8,699 nt of DNA from Alphaproteobacteria bacterium. Lineage in GTDB: Bacteria > Pseudomonadota > Alphaproteobacteria > Caulobacterales > Caulobacteraceae. The stretch is from NCBI GenBank assembly GCA_018895795.1, contig JAHINZ010000350.1, forward strand, positions 1 through 8,699, read 5' to 3'. Position 1 is the first letter of the stretch. Every line of letters begins with the position of its first letter. Below, piece by piece: positions 1 through 5,570 of the stretch. Below the pieces are notes generated by a model. The model was not told the origin of the DNA, ran no database searches, and worked only from the letters and a program-made list of their open reading frames with translations. Both the position numbers and the translations under genes were made by a program.

Positions 1-1
1 G

Positions 2-622
2 ACCCAGCCCGGTTCGCGCCTGGCGCTGATCCAGGAGGGCCTGGCCTATGTCTGGAACAACAAGATCGTCTTCGGCTCGATCTCGCTGGACCTGTTCGCG
101 GTGATCCTGGGCGGGGCCACGGCCCTGCTGCCGGTGTTCGCCAAGGACGTGCTGCACATCGGCCCGGCCGGGTTCGGCATTCTGCGCGCCTCGCCGGCCA
201 TCGGCGCGACCCTGGTGGGCGTCTATCTGGCCGCCGTTCCGATCCGTCGCCATGCCGGCCGGATCATGTTCGCCGGCGTGGCGGTGTTCGGCGCGGCGAC
301 GGTGGTGTTTGGCCTCTCCAAGCTCCTGTGGCTGTCGATCGGGTCGCTGGCCGTGCTGGGCGGCGCCGACATGCTCAGCGTCTATGTCCGCCAGACCCTG
401 GTGCAGATCGTCACCCCCGACGCCATGCGCGGCCGCGTCGCGGCGGTCTCGGGCGTGTTCATCAGCGCCTCCAACGAACTGGGCGAGGCCGAGAGCGGCG
501 TCGCCGCCTGGCTGCTGGGTCCGGTGGGCGCGGTGGTGTTCGGCGGCCTGGGCGCGATCGGCGTCACCGGCCTGTGGGCCTGGCTGTTCCCCGACCTGCG
601 CAAGGCCGACCGGCTGAACTAA
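2..622 (+). CDS. MFS transporter, EntS/MFS_3-like, C-terminal half (5' end outside window)
   Basis: This is the C-terminal 206 residues of a major facilitator superfamily exporter in the inner membrane. The frame is open from base 2; the GTG at 101 is internal, because the preceding codons read RLALIQEGLAYVWNNKIVFG, a typical loop before TM7 in EntS/YbdA-like MFS_3 proteins. The part seen carries about six hydrophobic segments (TM7-TM12): LDLFAVILGGATALLPVF first, the last ending near GLWAWLFPDLRK. A loop R-Q-T-L-V-Q-I-V-T-P-D-A-M-R-G-R-V matches the conserved cytoplasmic loop between TM10 and TM11 in this group. Known relatives export siderophores or drugs; the substrate here cannot be told. 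The gene ends with TAA and converges on the acetyltransferase gene, with a palindromic element between them. The MFS assignment is firm, the subfamily moderately so. Confidence 0.88.
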   Translation, partial: TQPGSRLALIQEGLAYVWNNKIVFGSISLDLFAVILGGATALLPVFAKDVLHIGPAGFGILRASPAIGATLVGVYLAAVPIRRHAGRIMFAGVAVFGAATVVFGLSKLLWLSIGSLAVLGGADMLSVYVRQTLVQIVTPDAMRGRVAAVSGVFISASNELGEAESGVAAWLLGPVGAVVFGGLGAIGVTGLWAWLFPDLRKADRLN

Positions 623-630
623 GGCGCGGT

Positions 631-729
631 GCGTCCTTCGAGGCTCGGCTTCGCCTCGCACCTCAGGATGAGGGCGACTTACTGAGTTCCTCATCCTGAG
701 GCGCCCGCGCCGCGGGCCTCGAAGGACGC
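631..729. repeat. REP-like nested inverted repeat between convergent genes
   Basis: The outer arms GCGTCCTTCGAGGC (631-644) and GCCTCGAAGGACGC (716-729) are a perfect 14-bp inverted repeat. The inner arms CCTCAGGATGAGG (661-673) and CCTCATCCTGAGG (689-701) are a perfect 13-bp inverted repeat. Between outer and inner arms each side holds its own small GC-rich hairpin (around 643-657 and GCCCG/CGGGC at 702-716), so the single strand could fold into a cloverleaf. It fills nearly the whole gap between two convergent genes and could stop transcription from both sides, although neither side has a clear U-run. The motif resembles dispersed intergenic repeats I associate with Caulobacter and rhizobial genomes; only one copy is in this window. 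Confidence 0.8.
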
Positions 730-735
730 AGGGCC

Positions 736-1230
736 TTAGACCCCGGCCAGCGCGCGCAACGCCTCGCCGGTCATGCGGCGGATGATCCACTCGTCCATCG
801 CCGCCGCCCCCAGGCGGTCATAGAAGGCGATCGACGGGGCGTTCCAGTCCAGCACCGACCATTCCAGCCGGCCCAGGTTCTCGTCCAGGCAGCGCCGGGC
901 CAGATGGGCCAGAAGCGCCTTGCCGGCCCCGGAGCCGCGCGCGTCGGGCCGCACGAACAGATCCTCCAGATAGATCCCGTGCCGACCGACAAAGGTCGAG
1001 AAGTTGTAGAACCACAGCGCGAAGCCCACCGGCGCCCCGTCGATCTCGGCGATGTCGCAGAAGGCCCGGGGCGTGTCGCCAAACAGCGCCGCCCGAATGT
1101 CGGTTTCCGTCGTTTCCACCGTATCGAGCAGCTTTTCATAGTCGGCCAGATCGCGGATGAATTGCACGATCAGGGCGCTGTCGGCGATCGTCGCGGCGCG
1201 GATGACGACGGTCTTGGAAGGTGAGGGCAT
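736..1230 (-). CDS. GNAT family N-acetyltransferase, SSAT-like
   Basis: This is a 164-residue acetyl-CoA-dependent N-acetyltransferase, a normal length for a single-domain GNAT. The N-terminus VVIRAATIADS (8-18) is the usual beta1/alpha1 start. Motif A is LEDLFVRPDARGSGAGKALL (88-107), with the R/G-rich pyrophosphate-binding loop; motif B is WNAPSIAFYDRLGA (129-142), with the conserved Tyr137. LYLED-type and WN-PSI-FY elements are those of spermidine/spermine (SSAT) or thialysine acetyltransferases, so a small amine or polyamine-like acceptor is likely, acting in the cytoplasm. The ATG at 1230 is the only reasonable start: an in-frame TAG lies six codons upstream and there is no other early start codon. 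GAAGAG (1237-1242) lies six bases before it. The start codon overlaps the divergent TfoX-like gene. The exact substrate is unknown. Confidence 0.88.
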   Translation of the reverse strand: MPSPSKTVVIRAATIADSALIVQFIRDLADYEKLLDTVETTETDIRAALFGDTPRAFCDIAEIDGAPVGFALWFYNFSTFVGRHGIYLEDLFVRPDARGSGAGKALLAHLARRCLDENLGRLEWSVLDWNAPSIAFYDRLGAAAMDEWIIRRMTGEALRALAGV

Positions 1231-1558
1231 GGCGGTCTCTTCGGACTATCTGGACTTCGTGCTTGAGCATCTGGCGCCGCTGGGCGGGCTGAAATCGCGC
1301 AAGATGTTCGGCGGCGTGGGGCTGTACGCGAACGACCTGTTCTTCGCCGTGATCGACGACGATGTCCTGTACCTCAAGGGCGACGAGTCGCTGAAGGCCG
1401 ATTTCGAGGCGGCCGGCAGCGTGGCGTTCCGCCCGTTCGGCCCGGAGGACAAGCCGATGGCCTACTGGACCGCGCCGATCGAGGCGATGGACGATCCAGA
1501 GCTGCTGGTGGCCTGGGCGCGGCGGTCGGTCGGGGTGGCGGCCCGCAAGACGCGGTGA
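1229..1558 (+). CDS. TfoX N-terminal domain protein (stand-alone)
   Basis: This is a 109-residue protein made only of the TfoX N-terminal domain. The signature is SRKMFGGVGLYANDLFFAVI (23-42), then a strand LYLKGDES, and a C-terminal helix ELLVAWARRSVG. The C-terminal TfoX domain found in the competence regulator Sxy/TfoX of gammaproteobacteria is absent, so a role in competence should not be assumed; stand-alone TfoX_N proteins are common and mostly uncharacterised. The ATG at 1229 is preferred over ATGs at 1202 and 1157 because GGAAGG (1216-1221) sits seven bases before it and family homology begins there. With this start, CATG at 1228-1231 holds both this start and that of the divergent acetyltransferase. 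The gene ends in TGA, six bases before the convergent Fic gene's stop codon closes. Confidence 0.85.
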   Translation: MAVSSDYLDFVLEHLAPLGGLKSRKMFGGVGLYANDLFFAVIDDDVLYLKGDESLKADFEAAGSVAFRPFGPEDKPMAYWTAPIEAMDDPELLVAWARRSVGVAARKTR

Positions 1559-1567
1559 TCGCGATCA
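1556..1567. terminator. Palindrome spanning both convergent stop codons
   Basis: TGATCGCGATCA is a perfect 12-bp palindrome. Its left TGA is the stop codon of the TfoX-like gene and its right TCA is, on the other strand, the TGA of the Fic gene. Flanking GCGG (1552-1555) and CCGC (1569-1572) can extend the stem with a small bulge. It could act as a weak two-way terminator, but no U-tract follows on either strand, so the terminator role is an inference. Confidence 0.35.
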
Positions 1568-2656
1568 TCCGCCCGACACGCGCCGCAACAGGGCCAGCAA
1601 AGGTCGATTGACGTAGTAATTGCTGCGCCCCTGGCTGCGCTTTTCCAGCAGGCCGCTGGCGGCCAGATCGTCGAGATATTTCGCCGCCGTCTGGCGCACC
1701 ACGCCCAGCTCCTTCTGGAGAAATTCGATCCGCGTGTAGGGGTGGCGGAAGAGGTTGTTGAGCAGGTCCTGAGAATAGAACTTTCCATGCTCCTCGCGCA
1801 GGCGATGCTTGTAGTCCGCCATCAGGGCGCCGACGCCCTGCACCAACTCGAGCGTCTGGATCGAGGTCTCCGCGACCGCGCGCAGCATGTAGAGCAGCCA
1901 GGGCTCCCACGCGCCCTCGTCGCGCACCTGCTGCAGCAGCCGATAGTACTCGGCCTTGTGGGTGGTGATGTAGCGGCTGAGATAGAGAATCGGACTGTCC
2001 AGCAGACCGACCTTGGTCAGATAGAGCACGTTGAAAATACGGCCAATGCGACCATTGCCGTCCGGAAACGGATGGATGCTCTCGAACTGGTGGTGAATCA
2101 GCGCCATCTTGATCAGCGGGTCCAGGTCGCTGACTGCCTCGTCATTCACGAAACGCTCAAGGGCGGTCATCTGGGCGATGATGGTGTCGCGATCCTGAGG
2201 CGGTACATAGACGGTCTCGCCGGTCACCGCGTTGCGCAGCGCGGTGCCCGGCGTCGCCCGGAATTCGCCTTGGGTGCGCTTGAGCACCTGGAAGATCTCA
2301 ATAATGATATTGTTGGTCAGAAGGCCTTTGGCCTCGACGAGGCGATCGAAGCCACGCTTCAAGGCGTCGCGATAGAGCGCGACCTCCTTGCCAGGACCAC
2401 CGTCCGGCGCCTCCGAAAACAAGGTCGCCTGAAACAGCTCGTCCTGGGTCGTGACGATGTTCTCGATTTCCGAACTGGCCCGCGCTTCTTGCAAGGACAG
2501 CGTGTCGATCAAGATGCCCTGATTGGGGATCGCGCCGGCCCGGCCCTTCAACTCGGCCAGATAGCGATGAGCCCGCGCGGCCGCGCGCAGCACCGCGACC
2601 GTCTCCAGCTCGACGGCAGGCGGAAGCGGGGTGATGGCGTAGGTCGGCTTTAACAC
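1565..2656 (-). CDS. Fic family protein with N-terminal inhibitory helix and C-terminal winged helix
   Basis: This is a 363-residue Fic-domain enzyme; most relatives transfer AMP to hydroxyl side chains of proteins (AMPylation). Residues 1-80 match a Fic_N region. They include S61-S-E-I-E65-N66, which fits the [S/T]xxxE[G/N] inhibitory motif, placing the protein in class II, where the inhibitory helix is N-terminal on the same chain. The catalytic motif HPFPDGNGRIGR (195-206) is intact, with His195 and the phosphate-binding GNGR; YVPPQ (150-154) is the usual flap. The C-terminus (about 305-350) reads as a winged helix-turn-helix. The layout is like Shewanella SoFic. The start is GTG at 2656: upstream in-frame codons reach a stop (2672-2674) without another start, and MLKPTYAITPLPP is a typical family N-terminus. 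The ribosome site is weak. By eye the gene and its upstream region are more AT-rich than the neighbours. Confidence 0.93.
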   Translation of the reverse strand: MLKPTYAITPLPPAVELETVAVLRAAARAHRYLAELKGRAGAIPNQGILIDTLSLQEARASSEIENIVTTQDELFQATLFSEAPDGGPGKEVALYRDALKRGFDRLVEAKGLLTNNIIIEIFQVLKRTQGEFRATPGTALRNAVTGETVYVPPQDRDTIIAQMTALERFVNDEAVSDLDPLIKMALIHHQFESIHPFPDGNGRIGRIFNVLYLTKVGLLDSPILYLSRYITTHKAEYYRLLQQVRDEGAWEPWLLYMLRAVAETSIQTLELVQGVGALMADYKHRLREEHGKFYSQDLLNNLFRHPYTRIEFLQKELGVVRQTAAKYLDDLAASGLLEKRSQGRSNYYVNRPLLALLRRVSGG

Positions 2657-2670
2657 GTCGATCCGTTTAT

Positions 2671-2695
2671 GTTAAAGAAACATCATTTCTATAAC
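2671..2695 (-). promoter_or_regulatory. Inverted repeat over the fic -10 region, candidate operator
   Basis: On the plus strand GTTAAAGAAA (2671-2680) and TTTCTATAAC (2686-2695) are inverted with 9 of 10 positions matching, around a 5-base spacer. Outside them TTAT and ATAA extend the symmetry after a 2-base offset. The repeat covers the proposed -10 box and start site of fic. A protein bound here would block the promoter; the winged helix of the Fic protein itself is a natural candidate, but this is inference. Confidence 0.5.
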
Positions 2696-2716
2696 ACATA
2701 AGGGGCATCATGTAAG
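2688..2716 (-). promoter_or_regulatory. Probable sigma70-type promoter of fic
   Basis: Read on the minus strand, CTTACA (2716-2711) is followed after exactly 17 bases by TATAGA (2693-2688). These are good -35 and -10 matches in an AT-rich island inside very GC-rich DNA. Transcription would begin near 2681, giving a leader of about 25 bases before the GTG at 2656. It lies in the 91-base gap after the HSDL2-like SDR gene, so fic can be transcribed apart from that cluster, although I see no strong terminator to exclude readthrough. Confidence 0.55.
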
Positions 2717-2747
2717 AAAGGCCGCGACTTGCGAACACGCGCTATCT

Positions 2748-3617
2748 CTAGCCGATCTTCACACCCGGCGGCGGGACGCTGTCCTCGGGCACGAAGAAGT
2801 CCGGCATCAGGGTGGCGGTCGGATCGACGCTGTAGGGCGTGAAGTCGCGGACGCCTTCGCCGTACAGGAACGTGTCGTCGATCACGAAATTACCGCTGAA
2901 GTCCCGCGACCGCTTCACGAAGATCGCGTGGGCGGCGTCGGCCATGATCTCGACCGTGCGGCAATGGCGCAGGCCTTCCTCGCCGGCCAGGGCGAACTGG
3001 ATGGCGGCGGTGGCGATGCCGGTGCGCGGCCACAGGGCGTTGAAGGCGATCCCGTCGCTCTTGAACTCCTCGGCCATGCCCAGCACGCACATCGACATGC
3101 CGAACTTGGCCATGGTGTAGGCCACGTGGCCGCCGAACCAGCGCGGCGCCATGTCCAGCGGCGGCGACAGCATCAGCACGTGCGGATTTTCCGCCTTCTT
3201 CAAATGCGGGATGCAGGCCTTCGACGTCAGGAACGTGCCGCGCGTATTGACCTGGTGCATCAGGTCATAGCGCTTCATCTCGGTCGACAGCGTGCCGGTC
3301 AGCGAGATGGCCGAGGCGTTGTTGACGCAGATGTCGATGCCGCCGAACCGGGCGACGGCCTTGTCGACCGCCTCATAAACCGAGCTTTCCTCGCGCACGT
3401 CGACGATCAGCGGCAAGGCCTTGCCGCCGGCCGCCTCGATCTCCGCGGCCGCCGAATAGATGGTGCCCGGCAGCTTGGGGTGGGCCTCGGCGGTCTTGGC
3501 GGCGACGACGATATTGGCGCCGTCCCGCGCGGCGCGCAGGGCGATGGCCAGGCCGATGCCGCGCGAGGCGCCGGTGATGAACAGGGTCTTGCCCTTAAGG
3601 GTGGCGGGGGGGCTCAT
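2748..3617 (-). CDS. HSDL2-like short-chain dehydrogenase/reductase
   Basis: This is a 289-residue NAD(P)-dependent SDR. The Rossmann motif TGASRGIG is at 15-22, NNAS at 99-102, the active-site Asn at 124 (HQVNTRGTF), the catalytic Ser at 151 (MLSPPLD), and Tyr167-x3-Lys171 in AYTMAKFGM. The SPPLDMAPRWF segment, the ALWPRTGIATAAI loop and the DxSGNFVIDDTFL ending are characteristic of hydroxysteroid dehydrogenase-like protein 2 (HSDL2) relatives, without the SCP2 domain that animal HSDL2 carries. The substrate is unknown; lipid or sterol-like alcohols are plausible. The frame stays open far upstream, but the ATG at 3617 has GGAG seven bases before it and starts just ahead of the Rossmann fold. 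ATGA overlap couples it to the upstream 6-TM gene. It is the last gene of the cluster; the next gene, fic, has its own promoter. Confidence 0.92.
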   Translation of the reverse strand: MSPPATLKGKTLFITGASRGIGLAIALRAARDGANIVVAAKTAEAHPKLPGTIYSAAAEIEAAGGKALPLIVDVREESSVYEAVDKAVARFGGIDICVNNASAISLTGTLSTEMKRYDLMHQVNTRGTFLTSKACIPHLKKAENPHVLMLSPPLDMAPRWFGGHVAYTMAKFGMSMCVLGMAEEFKSDGIAFNALWPRTGIATAAIQFALAGEEGLRHCRTVEIMADAAHAIFVKRSRDFSGNFVIDDTFLYGEGVRDFTPYSVDPTATLMPDFFVPEDSVPPPGVKIG

Positions 3618-4141
3618 GCGAGATCTCCAGAAAGGGCGCGGCCTTGGCGGATCAGTCCCAAGCCGAGGGCCACGGAGGCCAGGGCGAAGGCGGCTGCGGC
3701 CAGGCGATGGGCCAGACCCTGATCCTTCAAGGCCAGACCGGCAAGGCCGATCACCAGGGCGGCGATCCACAGGCCGGCGGCGACCTTGTAGGGCGCGCGA
3801 GCCCGCAGCAGGGCGACGCCGACCACCGCCATGGCGATCGACCACAGGCTGGAGGCGAGCATGTAGGTCTGGGGCCCCAGCACATTGGTCGCCGACGAGC
3901 GCACCAGCAGAACGGCGCTGACCGCGGCGACGAAGCCCGCCAGCCCCAGCCAGCCGATCGCGCGGCCCGTCGCCGATTGCAGGCCCAGCAGGCCAAACAG
4001 CAGCAGGCCGTCGATCAGCACATAGACCGCCTGCCGCGCCGGCTCGGCCAGGTGCGGGTACAGCAGCGGACCGGTCAGATCGACCAGCCCACCGAGGATC
4101 GCCGCGACCCCGGCCAGGATCCACAAGGTCCCGCGTCGCAT
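3614..4141 (-). CDS. Small six-TM integral membrane protein, function unknown
   Basis: This is a 175-residue, highly hydrophobic protein with about six predicted membrane segments (roughly 5-24, 37-56, 60-80, 93-112, 118-137, 144-164) and short Arg-rich loops. I recognise no named family and see no catalytic motif. The start MRRGTLWILAG at 4141 is chosen because the ATG overlaps the stop of the upstream SDR by one base (TGATG), typical of reinitiation; the frame is open further upstream, but that sequence lies inside the SDR gene and is not hydrophobic. Its stop overlaps the next SDR start as ATGA. It therefore sits between two SDR genes with no spare bases, which suggests co-translation with them. 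Possible roles include a membrane anchor or partner for an SDR, or a transporter of the pathway substrate; neither is shown. Confidence 0.8.
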   Translation of the reverse strand: MRRGTLWILAGVAAILGGLVDLTGPLLYPHLAEPARQAVYVLIDGLLLFGLLGLQSATGRAIGWLGLAGFVAAVSAVLLVRSSATNVLGPQTYMLASSLWSIAMAVVGVALLRARAPYKVAAGLWIAALVIGLAGLALKDQGLAHRLAAAAFALASVALGLGLIRQGRALSGDLA

Positions 4142-5112
4142 CAGGCGCCGGCGCCCGTGGTTTGCACCGACAGCGCCCACAGGCGCTCGGCCGCCTCGGG
4201 ATCCAGGGCATGGGGCATGACGCCCGCCCAGGGCTGCTCCTTCGACCACGGCGCGGCCTGGGCCAGGTCTTCCAGATAGAGCCCGCCGACGCCGTCCAGT
4301 TCATCGCCGACCGCCGCCCAGACGCTGGTCGAGGCGCCCTCCTCCGGCGTCTTGAAGCCTTCGCGGACCTTGCCGGTCTCGTCGATCCAGCCTAGCGCCC
4401 GCTGCTCGTCCAGGCTCATGTGCCGCTGCAGCGGGGTCATGATGCCGCCCGGCATGACGGCGTTGGCGGTGACGCCCTGAGCCTTGAAGCGCGCATTGAA
4501 GCCCACGGCGAACAGCGCGTTGGCGGTCTTGGCCTGGCCGTAGCTTTCCCACTTGTCGTAGTCGCGGACCTTGAAATGCGGGTCGTCGAAATTGAACGCC
4601 GACCGGCGGTGGCCGATCGAGGACAGCGACACCAGCCGCGAGGTCTTGCCGGACGCCTTGGCCCCGGCGATCAGGTTGGGCGCCAGCAGCACCGACAGCA
4701 GGAAATGGCCGAAATGGTTGGTGCCGACCTGCATCTCCAGACCGTCCTCGGTATAGGCCAGCGGGCAGGCCATCACGCCGGCGTTGTTGATCAGGATGTT
4801 CAGCGGCCGGTCGCCCCAGCGTTCGGCGAAGGCGCGGATCGAGTTGAAGCTGGCCAGGTCCAGCATCGACCAGCTGGCCTTCGCGCCTTTCGCCGTCTTG
4901 TTGACCTCGGCCACGGCGGCCTCGGCCAGGTCGGGCTTGCGCACGGCGATGATCACCTCGGCGCCGGCTTCCGCCAGGGCGCGGGCGGTCTCGATCCCGA
5001 TGCCGGTGGCGGCGCCGGTGACGATGGCGACCTTGCCGGTCAGGTCATGGCCGGCGACCACGTCGCGGGCCGGGGTATGGGGCTTGAAGCCCGAGGTGAT
5101 GCGATCGGCCAT
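4141..5112 (-). CDS. Retinol dehydrogenase-like short-chain dehydrogenase/reductase
   Basis: This is a 323-residue SDR of the retinol dehydrogenase/WWOX-like group. TGAATGIG (32-39) binds the cofactor. Arg58 after the second strand (IIAVRKPD) suggests NADP(H), as in the ACR motif of relatives. NNAGV is at 109-113, the active-site Asn at 132 in GTNHFGHFLL, VSLSSIGHR carries the catalytic Ser (164 or 165), and Tyr191-x3-Lys195 is in SYGQAKTAN. The length and the long C-terminal lid fit the family. The likely reaction is oxidation or reduction of a lipophilic alcohol or ketone. The start at 5112 is supported by GGGAGAG a few bases upstream. It follows the DUF3995 gene by 37 bases and shares one base with the next gene. 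The family call is secure; the substrate is not known. Confidence 0.93.
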   Translation of the reverse strand: MADRITSGFKPHTPARDVVAGHDLTGKVAIVTGAATGIGIETARALAEAGAEVIIAVRKPDLAEAAVAEVNKTAKGAKASWSMLDLASFNSIRAFAERWGDRPLNILINNAGVMACPLAYTEDGLEMQVGTNHFGHFLLSVLLAPNLIAGAKASGKTSRLVSLSSIGHRRSAFNFDDPHFKVRDYDKWESYGQAKTANALFAVGFNARFKAQGVTANAVMPGGIMTPLQRHMSLDEQRALGWIDETGKVREGFKTPEEGASTSVWAAVGDELDGVGGLYLEDLAQAAPWSKEQPWAGVMPHALDPEAAERLWALSVQTTGAGA

Positions 5113-5149
5113 GTGGTTCTCTCCCGTGATTTTCTTGTTGGTCAGAACG

Positions 5150-5566
5150 CTACAGTTGCAGGGCCAGCAGTCCAAGGGCGATCGCCAGGCACAGCGGACC
5201 ATAGGCGCGGCGATTGAGACGGGCGAAGGGCGTGCCCTCGGCGTATCGGAACACCGGCGGCACATAGGTCGCCAGGCCGCGCAGGGCGAAGACCGCGAAC
5301 AGGCCCCACCGCCCGACCCGCAGCCAGGGCTCGAGCGGCGAGGACGGGGCCAGCACGGCCAGGACCATAAGGCCGCCCACGGCTAGAGCCGCCGCGACCG
5401 CGGCGCTGGCCAGGGGTCCGGGCGCGCGCATGCCCGCCGTGCGCCCCACCACGTGCTCGACCAGCGAGACCTCGTCATGACCCGGCCAGCGGCCGCCGAA
5501 CGCCCAGTACAGATGGACGCCGGCCAGGGCGAACAAAGTCGCCGCCAGGATCACGACCAGGACCAA
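5150..5566 (-). CDS. DUF3995-type small membrane protein
   Basis: This is a protein of up to 138 residues with four predicted membrane segments (about 2-22, 52-72, 86-102, 121-137). The motif HLYWAFGGRWPG (18-29), followed later by RGLATYVPPVFR and a terminal hydrophobic helix, is what I know from DUF3995 membrane proteins; no function is established for that family. The start is uncertain: the frame has TTG at 5566 and GTG at 5554, and neither has a clear Shine-Dalgarno site. Either way it begins within 4-16 bases of the crotonase stop, so translation probably depends on coupling to that gene. It lies in a membrane protein-SDR-membrane protein-SDR order, which hints at a shared role with the dehydrogenases. 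Confidence 0.8.
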   Translation of the reverse strand: MVLVVILAATLFALAGVHLYWAFGGRWPGHDEVSLVEHVVGRTAGMRAPGPLASAAVAAALAVGGLMVLAVLAPSSPLEPWLRVGRWGLFAVFALRGLATYVPPVFRYAEGTPFARLNRRAYGPLCLAIALGLLALQL

Positions 5567-5570
5567 GGGC

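Noticed and set aside
1229..1558. Competence regulator tfoX/sxy
   Set aside because: Only the N-terminal domain is present; the C-terminal domain is missing, so the gene symbol and competence role are not supported.
1742..2653. A 303-residue plus-strand open frame antisense to fic
   Set aside because: It is a shadow of the fic gene: low complexity in Q/R/H/D/G, no recognisable motif, and the opposite strand has a complete Fic domain.
2700..2747. Rho-independent terminator between the HSDL2-like SDR and fic
   Set aside because: Only a 4-bp CGCG stem with a long loop before CTTTCTT could be found; too weak to call.
1565..2747. Genomic island or mobile element carrying fic
   Set aside because: No integrase, transposase, direct repeats or attachment site are seen around it; AT-richness alone is not enough.
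3618..4304. N-terminal extension of the HSDL2-like SDR to 518 residues
   Set aside because: The frame is open but the extra 229 residues are Arg/Gly/Pro-rich shadow sequence over the 6-TM gene; the ATG at 3617 has a ribosome site and starts at the Rossmann fold.
4420..5217. A 265-residue plus-strand open frame antisense to the retinol-dehydrogenase-like SDR
   Set aside because: Long antisense frames are expected at this GC content; its composition (G, D, H, R, Q) is that of a reverse-strand shadow and the SDR motifs on the minus strand are complete.
5113..5265. N-terminal extension of the retinol-dehydrogenase-like SDR upstream of 5112
   Set aside because: The extra 51 residues overlap the DUF3995 gene in another frame and look unlike protein; GGGAGAG before 5112 marks the true start.
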